Counted from the stretch's first letter, positions 15,641 through 24,386 are shown. The stretch is DNA of 64,000 nt from CAZKCI01 sp964584165 (GCA_964584165.1 CAZOYW010000012.1:1-64000), one strand, 5' to 3'. A program made the numbers and translations. The notes: generated by a model from the letters alone, not told the origin.

Positions 15641-16917
15641 GCCCGCTCACCTGCCTTTTGATCGTCGCCGCCTGCCTCCTCGTTCAGGCTTTCTTCGCGG
15701 GGATGGAGATGGCCCTGGTCTCCTCCAACCGACTCCGCCTCATCCACCTCTCCGAGAAGGGGTCCCGCCGGGCGCGCATCATCACCGCCCTGCTCCAGAC
15801 GCCCGAGAAGGTGCTCGCCACTACCCTGGTCGGGATCAACGTGGTCTTGATCCTGGGCGCCTCGGTCGCCTCCTACTTCTTCTCCGACGTCCTCGGCCTG
15901 GGCCAGCGGGGGGCGGCGCTCGCCACCGCGGTCATGGTTCCCCTGATCCTGGTCTTCGCCGAGATCACGCCCAAGACCCTTTCCCGCCCCCGGGCCACCC
16001 AGGTGGCGCTCTTCTTCATCTTCCCCCTCCGCCTGGCCCAGCTGATCATCTATCCCCTGGTCCAGGCGATGTCCTGGCTCACCGGGAAGATCGTCCGGCT
16101 GCTGGGGGTGAAGTCCGGGCAGTCCCGGATGTTCTCCTCGATCGAGGATTTCCTCCTCCTGATGAAGGAGGGGCAGACCCAGGGGATCCTTTCCACCGAG
16201 GAGCGGAAGATGATCTCCCGGGTCTTCGACTTCGGGCGGACCAAGGTCTGCGAGGTCATGGTCCCCATCGCCGGGGTGGTCTCGGCCCCGGAAACCGCCA
16301 CGGTGAAGGACCTCTGGGAGATCATCGGGCACTGCGGCTATAGCCGCATCCCGATCCACCGGGAGAAGAAGGAGGAGATCGTGGGGACGGTCAAGGCCAA
16401 CGACCTGATCATGGCCGATCCGGCGGAGACCATCGGCCCCTTCATCCGCCCCCCCTTCGTTGTCCCGGAGGACCGGATCCTGGACGATCTCCTCCAGGAG
16501 ATGCGCCGGAACCACGCCAACCTGGCGGTGGTCGTCGACCAGAACGAGAAGGCCCTGGGGATCGCCACCCGGGAGAATATCCTGGAAGAGATCGTGGGCG
16601 ACATTCACGACGAATACGACGCGGACGAGGCGGCCTCCTTCCGGATCAAGGGGGAGGCGGCCGAGGTCTCCGGCCGGATGCGGATCGCCGAGCTCAACGA
16701 GCAGCTCGAGATCGGCCTGGCGCACGAGGGGAGCGAGACGCTGGGGGGGTTCGTGGTCGGGCTCCTGGGGAGGATCCCGGCCTCGGGCGAGAAGTTCGAG
16801 CACGCCGGCCACCGCTTCGCCATCACGGAGGCCTCGCCCCGCCGGGTGATCCGGTTGGAGATCCGGGGGCCGGCGGTGCAGAAGAAGGCGGCGGCCCAGT
16901 CCGAAAAGAGCGCGTGA
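15637..16917 (+). CDS. CNNM/CorC-family membrane protein (DUF21-CBS-CorC) 2
   Basis: 426 residues, same architecture as its neighbour but only moderately similar: DUF21 domain with 'FFAGMEMALVSSNRLRLIHLSEKGS' and 'AEITPKTLSRPRATQVAL', CBS pair with 'VCEVMVPIAGVVSA...YSRIPIHREKKEEIVGTVKANDLI' and 'LAVVVDQNEKALGIATRENILEEIVGDIHDEYD', and a CorC domain with 'LGGFVVGLLGRIPASGEKFEH'. The ATG overlaps the upstream stop (ATGA) and is preceded by GGGGAGG. The longer upstream reading of this frame, inside gene 1, is rejected. Tandem pairs of this kind are common in Gram-negative genomes. Confidence 0.88.
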   Translation: MSPLTCLLIVAACLLVQAFFAGMEMALVSSNRLRLIHLSEKGSRRARIITALLQTPEKVLATTLVGINVVLILGASVASYFFSDVLGLGQRGAALATAVMVPLILVFAEITPKTLSRPRATQVALFFIFPLRLAQLIIYPLVQAMSWLTGKIVRLLGVKSGQSRMFSSIEDFLLLMKEGQTQGILSTEERKMISRVFDFGRTKVCEVMVPIAGVVSAPETATVKDLWEIIGHCGYSRIPIHREKKEEIVGTVKANDLIMADPAETIGPFIRPPFVVPEDRILDDLLQEMRRNHANLAVVVDQNEKALGIATRENILEEIVGDIHDEYDADEAASFRIKGEAAEVSGRMRIAELNEQLEIGLAHEGSETLGGFVVGLLGRIPASGEKFEHAGHRFAITEASPRRVIRLEIRGPAVQKKAAAQSEKSA

Positions 16918-16958
16918 TCTCATTTCTCATTTATCATTTTTCATTTATCATTGGTCAT
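16918..16958. repeat. Short word array, TCATTT class
   Basis: 'tcatttctcatttatcatttttcatttatcattgg' directly after the stop codon; no inverted half is evident. AT-rich words shared with the array at 4644-4745. Confidence 0.55.
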
Positions 16959-17029
16959 CGTTCGTGCACCGAACCCGAGATCTCGGGAGGCGGGATTATC
17001 CGCATGCTCACCACAAAGAGGAGAAGATT

Positions 17030-17839
17030 ATGAAAAGGCTAGCGGCAGTAGCATGCCTGGCGGCACTGTCTCTGGGTTTTTCCGCGATTTCCGCGCAAGC
17101 GGAAATCGCGGAGAACTGGGAGTTCGGGGCGGGCCTCGAGCTGATCGCCGACTACAACTACCATGAGTCGGGGCTGATGCGCCTGGACGGGACCCAGTTC
17201 GGCGGCTACGGCCTGGCCCGCTACTTTTTCCGGGAGGTCAGCGGCCTCGAGGACTTGAGCGCCGAGCTCTACCTTTCCTACGTGGGGGGGGACATCACCT
17301 ACAAGGGGTCGCGGGGGGACGTGCCGACCGAGGGGGATGTCGACAACTCCATCTTCAACCTCCGGCCCCTGGTCGCCTGGACCTTCCCCGACGTCGGCCT
17401 CTTCGACCTCCCCGATTTCGCGGTCGCGCCCTACAGCGGGCTGTGCTACCGCTACCTGGTCAACCACCTCGAGGACTTAAGCGGGGGAGGGGGCTACCAG
17501 CGCGAGCAGTCCTATCTCTACTGGCCGCTCGGGGTGGGCGCCTCCTTTCCCCTTCCCGCGGACGAGCGCTTCACGCTCGGCCTCAAGATCGAGCTCGACC
17601 TCCTCCTTTCCGGCTGGCACCACACCAGCAAGGGGATGAACCGCGACTTCACCCAGGACTCCGGCTATGGCTTCCGGATCGCGCCCGCCGTCCGCTTCGA
17701 TCTCAACGAGCAGCTCGCCCTGACTTTTGACATGTTCTGGCGCTACTGGTCGATCGGCGAGTCGGACGTGGACGAGGGATACCGGGAGCCCGAGAACTCC
17801 ACCTCCGAGTTCGGCTTCAGCGCGGGGGTGCTGTTCTAA
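17030..17839 (+). CDS. Outer-membrane beta-barrel protein, putative
   Basis: 269 residues with a Sec signal peptide MKRLAAVACLAALSLGF... cleaved after AQA (residues 22-24). The mature part is rich in alternating aromatic/hydrophobic strands (FGAGLELIADYNYHE, LSAELYLSYVGGDI, GFRIAPAVRFDLNEQLALTFDMFWRYWSIG) and ends in 'FGFSAGVLF', a terminal Phe as in BAM-inserted barrels. About ten strands are expected. Substrate or function unknown. The ATG at 17030 has an AGAGGAGAAG ribosome binding site; the longer ORF start is not supported. A 14-bp perfect hairpin (17081-17112, loop gcaa) lies in the coding sequence at the signal cleavage site. Confidence 0.75.
   Translation: MKRLAAVACLAALSLGFSAISAQAEIAENWEFGAGLELIADYNYHESGLMRLDGTQFGGYGLARYFFREVSGLEDLSAELYLSYVGGDITYKGSRGDVPTEGDVDNSIFNLRPLVAWTFPDVGLFDLPDFAVAPYSGLCYRYLVNHLEDLSGGGGYQREQSYLYWPLGVGASFPLPADERFTLGLKIELDLLLSGWHHTSKGMNRDFTQDSGYGFRIAPAVRFDLNEQLALTFDMFWRYWSIGESDVDEGYREPENSTSEFGFSAGVLF
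17081..17112 (+). repeat. Coding-region perfect palindrome at the signal-peptide junction
   Basis: TCCGCGATTTCCGC, loop GCAA, GCGGAAATCGCGGA. It encodes FSAISAQAEIAE across the cleavage site. GCAA is a GNRA-type tetraloop in RNA. The stem is 14 bp without mismatch. Confidence 0.85.
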
Positions 17840-17861
17840 ACCGCCCGGCCGGAGAACAATA

Positions 17862-17897
17862 GGACCTATAGGTCTTATAGGACCTATAGGTCCTATC
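17862..17897. repeat. Short word array, TAGGTCCTATAGG class
   Basis: 'ataggacctataggtcttataggacctataggtcctat': the words are themselves near-palindromic. The same words make the 26-bp hairpin at the end of smc (59270-59325). Located 22 nt after the barrel gene and 7 nt before cstA. Confidence 0.7.
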
Positions 17898-17904
17898 AAC
17901 CAAA

Positions 17905-19737
17905 ATGCAGGCCATCCTCCTCGCCCTTCTTTCGCTCGCGGGCTTCCTCACCGCCTACTTCGTCTACGGCCGCTACCTCCGGGACACGGTCTTCGGGCTC
18001 CTCCCGGGGGAGAAGGTCCCCTCCCGCGAGAAGGAGGACGGGATCGACTTCGTTCCCACCCGGAAGGGGATACTCTTCTCCCACCACTTCGTCTCCATCG
18101 CCGGCCTGGGGCCGATCATGGGGCCGGCGATCGGCGTGATCTGGGGATGGCTCCCCGCCCTCCTCTGGGTCTTCTTCGGGACGATCTTCCTGGGCGCGGT
18201 CCACGACTTCGGGACATTGGTCATCTCGCTGAGGAACGAGGGGCGGCCGATCGGCGAGCTGGTCCGGGATCTCATCCGCCTGAGGGCCGGGACGCTGATG
18301 ATGCTGATCATCTTCTTCCTCCTCGCTTTGGCCATGGGGGTATTCGACCTGATCGTGGCCATCCTCTTCACCGACTTCTACCCCGTCTCGGTCATCCCCG
18401 TCCTCTCCCTCATCCCCATCGCCGCCCTGGTCGGCTGGATGATCTACCGGGTCAAGCTCGCCCCGGCGGCCGCCACGGTCGTCGGGGTGGTCCTGATGTT
18501 CGCCATGGTCGAGGTCGGGCTCAAGGTCCCGGTCTCGCTCTACCCGCTTTTCGTCGACTCGCCGACCCTCGGCCGCGAGGCTGCCGTCACCACCTCCGAG
18601 CTGCCCCAGGCCGCGGTCCAGCGGCTCCGCGCGGAGGGGCGGGAAGAATCCGCCCAGCTGGTCGAGAAAGCCCGCCTCCTCTCCGTCAACGCCTGGATCT
18701 ACGTCCTTTTGATCTACTCCTTCGGCGCCTCGGTCCTTCCCGTCTGGTGCCTCCTCCAGCCCCGGGACTACCTGAACTCCTACCAGCTCTACCTCGGGCT
18801 CGCCCTCCTCTACGCGGGGATGTTCGTGGGGCGCCCGGCGCTCGCCGCCCCCGCCTTCCACGCCGGGGCGACCCATCTCCCTCCGGTCTTCCCCTTCCTC
18901 TTCATCACCATCGCCTGCGGGGCGATCTCCGGCTTCCACAACCTCGTCTCCTCGGGGACCACCGCCCGCCAGCTCGGGTCCGTGCGCGACGCCCGCTTCA
19001 TCGGCTACGGGGCGATGATCCTGGAGGGGCTCCTGGCCGTGGTCACCATCCTGGCCTGTTCCACCGCCTTCCCGTCCCGGGAGGCCTGGCTCGCCCGCTA
19101 CCGGGATTACGCCGCCCTCGACTCGCTCGGCCCCACCCTCGACGTCTTCATCCAGGGGGCGGGGGGGCTCCTCGCCAACCTGGGGATCGGCCGAGATCTC
19201 GCCGCGGGCTTCATCGCGGTGGTGGTGGTCGGATTCGCCATGACCACGCTCGACACCGGGACGAGGCTCATGCGCTACGACATCGAGGCGATCGCCTCCA
19301 CCTTCAAGATCAAGCCCTTGAAGAACCGCTACCTCTCCAGCCTCCTCGCCATCGTCGCCATCGGCTACTTCGCCCTGATGAAGATCGCCGGCAAGCCGGC
19401 CGGGCTCAGCCTCTGGCAGCTCTTCGGGACCTCGAACCAGCTCCTCGCCGCCCTGGGCCTCCTCGCCGTGGCCGTCTATCTCTTCGAGCGGAAGAAGAAG
19501 GCCCTCGCCTTCGCGATCCCGATGTGGTTCATGCTCGCGGTCTCCCTGCTCGCCATGGGCCTCAAACTCAAGGAGTTCTGGGAGAAGAGGAACTGGCCCC
19601 TGATCGTCACCGGCGGCTGCCTCCTCCTCCTCGCCCTCTGGCTCCTGGTCGAGGCGGCGATCCTCTACCGGCTGTTCAAGACTTCCCGGAAGGGCTCTCC
19701 GGGACCAGCCGCCGCCCCAGTGACCAAAGGGACATAA
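17905..19737 (+). CDS. cstA: CstA-family carbon starvation protein (peptide/pyruvate transporter)
   Basis: 610 residues, multi-spanning from the first residues (MQAILLALLSLAGFLTAYFVYGRYLRD). CstA family motifs: 'DFVPTRKGILFSHHFVSIAGLGPIMGPAIGVIWGWLPALLWVFFGTIFLGAVHDFGTLVIS', given here in parts, and 'GFHNLVSSGTTARQLGSV' and 'LDTGTRLMRY'. Family members import pyruvate or peptides during carbon limitation; the substrate here is not known. The last codons (VTKGT) are made by the gaccaaagggac word array that follows. ATG at 17905 lies just behind the TAGGTCC array, and no strong ribosome binding site is seen. Confidence 0.88.
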   Translation: MQAILLALLSLAGFLTAYFVYGRYLRDTVFGLLPGEKVPSREKEDGIDFVPTRKGILFSHHFVSIAGLGPIMGPAIGVIWGWLPALLWVFFGTIFLGAVHDFGTLVISLRNEGRPIGELVRDLIRLRAGTLMMLIIFFLLALAMGVFDLIVAILFTDFYPVSVIPVLSLIPIAALVGWMIYRVKLAPAAATVVGVVLMFAMVEVGLKVPVSLYPLFVDSPTLGREAAVTTSELPQAAVQRLRAEGREESAQLVEKARLLSVNAWIYVLLIYSFGASVLPVWCLLQPRDYLNSYQLYLGLALLYAGMFVGRPALAAPAFHAGATHLPPVFPFLFITIACGAISGFHNLVSSGTTARQLGSVRDARFIGYGAMILEGLLAVVTILACSTAFPSREAWLARYRDYAALDSLGPTLDVFIQGAGGLLANLGIGRDLAAGFIAVVVVGFAMTTLDTGTRLMRYDIEAIASTFKIKPLKNRYLSSLLAIVAIGYFALMKIAGKPAGLSLWQLFGTSNQLLAALGLLAVAVYLFERKKKALAFAIPMWFMLAVSLLAMGLKLKEFWEKRNWPLIVTGGCLLLLALWLLVEAAILYRLFKTSRKGSPGPAAAPVTKGT

Positions 19738-19764
19738 GGGACCAAAGCGACCCTAGGGACCGTC
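19722..19764. repeat. Short word array, GGGACCAAAG class, overlapping the cstA stop
   Basis: 'agtgaccaaagggacataagggaccaaagcgaccctagggaccg'. The cstA TAA is part of the words. No long inverted half is seen. Confidence 0.5.
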
Positions 19765-19786
19765 GGAAGACCGGGCGGCCCGGTTC

Positions 19787-19837
19787 ATAAATCGCCCCGA
19801 CGCGAAATGCCGGTTATTTCGCGTCGGGGCGATTTAT
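19787..19837. terminator. 22-bp perfect hairpin between cstA and dprA
   Basis: Arms of 22 nt (19787-19808 and 19816-19837), loop gccggtt; the core is CGCCCCGACGCG. AT base pairs at both ends give A- and T-rich flanks on either strand, so it could terminate transcription in both directions. Confidence 0.75.
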
Positions 19838-19874
19838 TTGCAAGAAAAATGCCGCGAAAAGAGTCCTTATTATT

Positions 19875-20966
19875 GTGGACGAACGCGAGAGCCTGATCGT
19901 TTTGAACCTGATCCCGGGGATGGGACCGGTGCGCCTGCGGCGCCTGACCGAGCGGTTCGGGTCCGCCTCCGCCGTGCTCGCCGCCTCCGCCGCCGAGCTC
20001 GGGGAGGTTCCGGGGATCGGCCCGCTCCTCTCCCGGGCGATCGCGAACTGGCGGGCCCTGGAATGGGAGGAGGAGTTTCGCCTCCTCCGGAAGCAGGGAT
20101 TGCGGGCCCTGACCCGCCTCGACCCGGAGTATCCGCCGGCGCTCAAGGAGATCTACGACCCGCCGATCGTCCTCTACGTCCGGGGGGAGCTCCTTCCCGC
20201 CGACCGCGTGGCCGTGGCCGTGGTGGGCTCCCGCCGAGCCTCCCTCTACGGCCTGCAGGCCGCCTTCGCGATCTCCCGGCAGCTCGCCGGGCGAGGGGTC
20301 ACGGTGATCAGCGGGCTGGCCCGGGGGATCGACGCGCGCGCGCACCAGGGGGCCCTGGACGGGGGAGGGAGGACGATCGCGGTCCTGGGGAGCGGTCTCC
20401 TGAACGTCTACCCCGCCGAGCACCGGGAGCTGGCCGACCGGATCGCGCGCCGGGGAGCGGTGGTCTCCCAGTTCCCCCTCCGCATGATCCCGGAGAAGAC
20501 GAACTTCCCCCTCCGCAACCGGATCATCTCCGGCCTCTCCCTGGGGGTCCTGGTGGTGGAGGCGGCGAAGAAGTCCGGCGCCCTGATCACCGCCCACCAG
20601 GCGCTCGACCAGGGGCGGACGGTGATGGCGATCCCGGGGAGGATCGACAGCGTCCCGGCCCAGGGGACGAACCAGCTGATCCAGGACGGCGCCAAGATGG
20701 TGCGCGACGTGGAGGACATCCTCGAGGAGTTCTCCTACCTCTTTTCTTCGCCCGCCCGGGGAGGGGAGGACGAAGAAAAGAGGGAAATAAACCTTTCCCC
20801 GAGCGAGAGAATAGTGTATGAGAGCCTTTCCGCCGAAGAAAAGGAGATCGACGTGATCGCCCGGGAGACCGGACTTCCCCCGGGCGAGCTGGCGGCCGTC
20901 CTCTTCTCGCTCGAGCTCAAGCGCCTGGTCCGCCAGCTCCCGGGGAAGCATTTCCGGAAAACCTGA
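19875..20966 (+). CDS. dprA: DNA-processing protein DprA
   Basis: 363 residues from a GTG start (MDERESLIVLNLIPGMGPVRL). An N-terminal helix-hairpin-helix/SAM-like domain is followed by the Rossmann DNA-binding domain with 'VAVVGSRRASLYG', 'SGLARGIDARAHQGAL', 'AVLGSGLLNVYP', 'NRIISGLS', 'GALITAHQALDQGR' and 'AIPGRIDS..QGTNQLI'. A C-terminal winged helix starts near residue 320. DprA loads RecA onto incoming single strands during natural transformation. The linker (SSPARGGEDEEKRE) is encoded by a 13-bp palindrome (20738-20783), suggesting insertion between domains. No comEC or other competence gene is in view. Confidence 0.93.
   Translation: MDERESLIVLNLIPGMGPVRLRRLTERFGSASAVLAASAAELGEVPGIGPLLSRAIANWRALEWEEEFRLLRKQGLRALTRLDPEYPPALKEIYDPPIVLYVRGELLPADRVAVAVVGSRRASLYGLQAAFAISRQLAGRGVTVISGLARGIDARAHQGALDGGGRTIAVLGSGLLNVYPAEHRELADRIARRGAVVSQFPLRMIPEKTNFPLRNRIISGLSLGVLVVEAAKKSGALITAHQALDQGRTVMAIPGRIDSVPAQGTNQLIQDGAKMVRDVEDILEEFSYLFSSPARGGEDEEKREINLSPSERIVYESLSAEEKEIDVIARETGLPPGELAAVLFSLELKRLVRQLPGKHFRKT
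20738..20783 (+). repeat. Palindrome inserted in the dprA interdomain linker
   Basis: CCTCTTTTCTTCG (20738-20750) pairs exactly with CGAAGAAAAGAGG (20771-20783) around a 20-nt G/C-rich loop. It stays in frame and encodes LFSSPARGGEDEEKRE. The peptide is low-complexity and lies between two conserved domains. Confidence 0.8.
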
Positions 20967-21065
20967 CGAACCGATCAGGGATAACCGCGGATTTCGCGGA
21001 TTAGCTCCGCGCCATCCGCGGCCTAAGCAGTCGGCCGGGACCGCGACTAGGAGAACCCTCGCACC

Positions 21066-23357
21066 ATGACGCCCAGCACCGCAGCCCAGGCGAAAAAACC
21101 GAGAAAACCCGCGGCGAAAAAAGCCAGGGCGAAAAAGGCGCCGTCGGCGCCGGAGGCCCGCTCCCCGACGCCCTACCTGGTCATCGTCGAATCGCCCGGG
21201 AAGATCAAGTCGATCAGCCGCTTCCTGGGGCCGGAGTATCAGGTCCAGGCTTCCTTCGGGCACCTCCGGGACCTCCCCAAGTCCAAGTTCGGGGTGGACC
21301 TGGAGAAGGACTTCGAGCCCTCCTACGCCCCCATCCGGGCCAAGGCGGCGGTGATCGCCGAGCTGAAGAAGGCCGCCGGCCGGGCGACGAAGATCTTCCT
21401 CGCCCCCGACCCCGACCGGGAAGGGGAGGCGATCGCCTGGCACCTCTCCGAGCTCCTCGGACCCGCCCCGGAGAAGTTCGCCCGGATCACCTACCAGGAG
21501 ATCACCGCCCCGGCGGTCCGGGAGGCGCTCGCGCATCCCGGCCGGATCGATCTCCGCCTGGTCGACGCCCAGACCGCCCGGCGGGTGCTGGACCGGATCG
21601 TCGGCTACCAGCTCTCCCCCCTGCTCTGGAAGAAGGTGGCCCGCGGCCTCTCGGCCGGCCGGGTCCAGTCGGTCGCCCTCCTCCTGATCTGCGCTCGGGA
21701 GAAGGAGATAGTGGCCTTCGTACCCCGAGAGTTCTGGACCCTGGACGCCCTCTTCGCGCAGCGCTTGGCTCCCGGCGCCTTCTGGGCCCGTCTGGAGAAG
21801 CTGGACGGGAAGAAAGCCGAGGTCCCCGACCGCGCCGCCGCCGACGCCATCCTCGCCGAGATCCCCACCGTCTCCTTCGCCGTCGAGCGGATCGAGCACA
21901 AGACCCGCTTCCGCAAGCCCCCGCCGCCCTTCATCACCAGCGAGCTCCAGGCCGAGGCCGCCCGCCGCTTCCGCTGGCCGGTCTCCCGGACGATGAAGAC
22001 CGCCCAGGGGCTTTACGAAGGCGTCGACATCGGGACCGGCGGGCCGGTGGGGCTGATCACCTACATGCGCACCGACTCCTACCATCTCGCCGCCGGAGCG
22101 GTCGCGGCGATCCGCGAGCATATCGGGAGCGCGCTCGGCCCCGCCTACCTGCCACCCGAGCCGGCCGTCTATCGCTCCAAGCGGGGCGCCCAGGAGGCCC
22201 ACGAGGCGATCCGCCCTTCGGACGTCCGGCTCACGCCCGCCGCCGCCGAGAAGCACTTGAGCCGCGAGCAGTTTCTCCTCTACGGCCTGATCTGGAAGCG
22301 GGCGGTGGCCTGCCAGATGGCCCCCGCCCGGATCCGCTCCACCGCGGTGGACGTGGCGGGGGGCCGCTATCTCTTCTCCGCCCGGGAGGACCAGATCGAG
22401 TTCCCCGGCTTCCTCAAGGTCTACGGCGAGGACGGGACCGAGGAGGGGAGAAACGCCGACGGGAAGCCCGCCCTCCCCTATCTCGCCGAGCGGGAGCCCC
22501 TGGACGTGAAGGAACTCAAGCCCGAGCAGAAGTTCACCCAGCCGCCTCCCCGCTACACCGAGGGCACGCTGGTCAAGGTGTTGGAGGAGAACGGGGTGGG
22601 CCGCCCCTCCACCTACGCCCCCACGATCGAGACCCTGAAGAAGCGCTCCTACATCGTGCGCGAGGAAGGGAAGCTCAAGCCCACCGAGCTCGGGCGGAAG
22701 GTGGACGATCTTCTCCAGGCCCACTTCCCCCTCCTGATCAACGTCGACTTCACGGCCGGGTTGGAGAAGGAGCTGGACGACGTGGAGGAGGGGACGATCG
22801 GCTGGCGGAAGGTGGTGAAGGATTTTTACGAGCCCTTCCGGGAGACGCTGGAGAAGGCGGAGAAGGAGATGGTGAACCTGAAGCAGACGCTCGTTCCCAC
22901 CGAGATCGCCTGCGCCTCCTGCGGGAAGATGATGGTTATCCGCTGGGGGCGCAACGGCCAGTTCCTCGCCTGCTCGGGCTGGCCGGATTGCCGGAACACC
23001 AAGAACTTCCGGACCCTCCCGGACGGGAAGATCGAGGTAGAGCCGGAGGAGAAGACCGACCGCCGTTGCCCCAAGTGCGGAGCGCCGATGGTGGTGAAGC
23101 GGCGGCGGAACGGGAAGTTCCTCGCCTGCTCCACCTACCCGGCCTGCAAGGGGTCGGGCCCCTATCCGGTGGGCGTTCCCTGCCCCCAGGCGGGGTGCGG
23201 CGGGGAGATCGTCCAGCGCTTCTCCCGCAAGGGCTTCTCCTTCTACGGCTGCTCCCGTTACCCCGACTGCCGCTTCGTCTCCCGGAGGATCCCCGCCCCC
23301 GCCGCCACAGACGGAGAAAAGAAAGAGGAAGCGTCAACGCCGACGGATAAGGCATAG
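21066..23357 (+). CDS. topA: DNA topoisomerase I
   Basis: 763 residues, type IA. A Lys/Ala-rich leader (residues 6-31) precedes the Toprim domain (YLVIVESPGK, 'DPDREGEAIAW' at 115-125). The catalytic Tyr is Y333 in 'ITYMRTDS'. 'GVGRPSTYAPTIETLKKRSY' marks domain IV. Three C-terminal zinc-ribbon modules have Cys pairs CASC/C..C, CPKC/C..C and CPQAGC/C..C. It relaxes negative supercoils. A short Lys/Glu tail ends at the GCATAGCGC array, which supplies the TAG stop. dprA-topA-xerC is a conserved order in many bacteria. Confidence 0.96.
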   Translation: MTPSTAAQAKKPRKPAAKKARAKKAPSAPEARSPTPYLVIVESPGKIKSISRFLGPEYQVQASFGHLRDLPKSKFGVDLEKDFEPSYAPIRAKAAVIAELKKAAGRATKIFLAPDPDREGEAIAWHLSELLGPAPEKFARITYQEITAPAVREALAHPGRIDLRLVDAQTARRVLDRIVGYQLSPLLWKKVARGLSAGRVQSVALLLICAREKEIVAFVPREFWTLDALFAQRLAPGAFWARLEKLDGKKAEVPDRAAADAILAEIPTVSFAVERIEHKTRFRKPPPPFITSELQAEAARRFRWPVSRTMKTAQGLYEGVDIGTGGPVGLITYMRTDSYHLAAGAVAAIREHIGSALGPAYLPPEPAVYRSKRGAQEAHEAIRPSDVRLTPAAAEKHLSREQFLLYGLIWKRAVACQMAPARIRSTAVDVAGGRYLFSAREDQIEFPGFLKVYGEDGTEEGRNADGKPALPYLAEREPLDVKELKPEQKFTQPPPRYTEGTLVKVLEENGVGRPSTYAPTIETLKKRSYIVREEGKLKPTELGRKVDDLLQAHFPLLINVDFTAGLEKELDDVEEGTIGWRKVVKDFYEPFRETLEKAEKEMVNLKQTLVPTEIACASCGKMMVIRWGRNGQFLACSGWPDCRNTKNFRTLPDGKIEVEPEEKTDRRCPKCGAPMVVKRRRNGKFLACSTYPACKGSGPYPVGVPCPQAGCGGEIVQRFSRKGFSFYGCSRYPDCRFVSRRIPAPAATDGEKKEEASTPTDKA

Positions 23358-23436
23358 CGCAAAGCGCATAGCGCAAAGCGCCTCAGCCCGCCATGGCGCT
23401 CTGCGCCATGCGCTCTGCGCTCTGCGCTCTGCCATG
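23351..23436. repeat. Word array, GCATAGCGC class, holding the topA stop and xerC start
   Basis: 'gcatagcgcaaagc' repeated, spacer 'ctcagcccgccat', then 'ggcgctctgcgccat', 'gcgctctgc' repeated to 'gccatgc'. The TAG of topA (23355-23357) and the ATG of the recombinase (23434-23436) are both part of array words. Confidence 0.75.
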
Positions 23437-24336
23437 CTTCCCGGGCTGACAGCCTACGTCGACGCCTTCCTCCGCTACCTCCGGGTGGAGCGGAACGCCT
23501 CGGACCACACCCTGCGCAATTACCGGATCGATCTCGGCCAGTTCGAGTCGTTCCTGAGCGGGGCGGGCTCCCTGGGCGCGGTCCGGGTGAAGTCGATCGA
23601 CCGGATGGCCCTGCGGGCCTTTCTCGCCCACCTGCAGAAGGGCGGGGCGGGGAAATCCACCCTCTCCCGCAAGGTCTCCTCCTTGCGCTCCTTCTTCCGC
23701 TACCTCCAGCGGGAGGAGGTGATCGAGGCCAACCCCGCCCGTCTCCTCTCCCTCCCCCGCCGGGAGAAGAAGCTTCCCGCCTTCCTCGACCAGAAGGAGG
23801 TGGAGGCCCTCCTCGCCGCTCCGGATCCCCGCACCTTCCTCGGCCTCCGCGACCGGGCGATCCTGGAGACGCTCTACAGCACCGGGATGCGGATCGGGGC
23901 CCTCACCGGCCTCTCCCTCGGCGACGTCGATTTGATCGGGGAGGTCGCCCGGGTGCGGGAGAAGGGGAAGAAGGAGCGGCTTTGCCCGCTGGGGAGCTAT
24001 GCCGTCAAAGCCCTCCACGAGTATCTGCGGGCCTCCGCCTCCTTCGGGTCCGCGCGTTCGCGCCCCGTCTTCGTCAACCGGGACGGGGGAAGGCTCACCG
24101 CCCAGGCGGCGCGGGACCTCCTCGACAAACACATCCGCACGGCCGCGATCGCGAAGAAGGTCTCCCCCCACGCCCTGCGCCACTCCTTCGCCACTCACCT
24201 CCTCGATTCCGGCGCCGACCTGCGCGCCGTCCAGGAGTTGCTCGGCCACGCCTCTCTCTCCACCACCCAGATCTACACCCACGTCTCCCAGGAGCGCCTC
24301 CGGAAGGTGTACGATCAGACGCACCCCCGGGCGTAA
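23434..24336 (+). CDS. xerC: Tyrosine recombinase, XerC/XerD-type
   Basis: 300 residues, the standard Xer length. N-terminal SAM-like core-binding domain: 'YLRVERNASDHTLRNYRIDL'. Catalytic residues are visible: R153 (GMRIG), H246-x2-R249 (HALRH), H272 (GHASLSTTQIY) and the nucleophile Y281. Xer proteins resolve chromosome dimers at dif; the location after topA is the usual chromosomal xer locus rather than a phage or integron. XerC and XerD cannot be told apart by eye. ATG at 23434 is the edge of the word array; no ribosome binding site is evident. Confidence 0.9.
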   Translation: MLPGLTAYVDAFLRYLRVERNASDHTLRNYRIDLGQFESFLSGAGSLGAVRVKSIDRMALRAFLAHLQKGGAGKSTLSRKVSSLRSFFRYLQREEVIEANPARLLSLPRREKKLPAFLDQKEVEALLAAPDPRTFLGLRDRAILETLYSTGMRIGALTGLSLGDVDLIGEVARVREKGKKERLCPLGSYAVKALHEYLRASASFGSARSRPVFVNRDGGRLTAQAARDLLDKHIRTAAIAKKVSPHALRHSFATHLLDSGADLRAVQELLGHASLSTTQIYTHVSQERLRKVYDQTHPRA

Positions 24337-24341
24337 GGCGG

Positions 24342-24386
24342 TTTTTCGGCCAAGGACATCAGGGACGGCAAGGACAGCAAGGACTG
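24342..24386. repeat. Short word array, GGCAAGGACA class
   Basis: 'ggccaaggacatcagggacggcaaggacagcaaggactg' between the recombinase and the glycosyltransferase; it also supplies a purine-rich stretch just before the ATG. Confidence 0.5.

Noticed and set aside
14312..16917. Hemolysins
   Set aside because: The DUF21-CBS-CorC architecture is that of CNNM/CorC ion-transport proteins; the hemolysin label is historical and not supported.
19785..22724. 979-aa minus-strand ORF over dprA and topA
   Set aside because: Shadow of the plus-strand genes in a GC-rich genome; composition is dominated by G, L, R, D and P with no domain, while the plus strand encodes clear DprA and TopA.
23434..24336. Integron integrase or phage integrase
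   Set aside because: Length, Xer-type motifs and the dprA-topA context fit the chromosomal Xer recombinase; no attI, attC or phage genes are visible.
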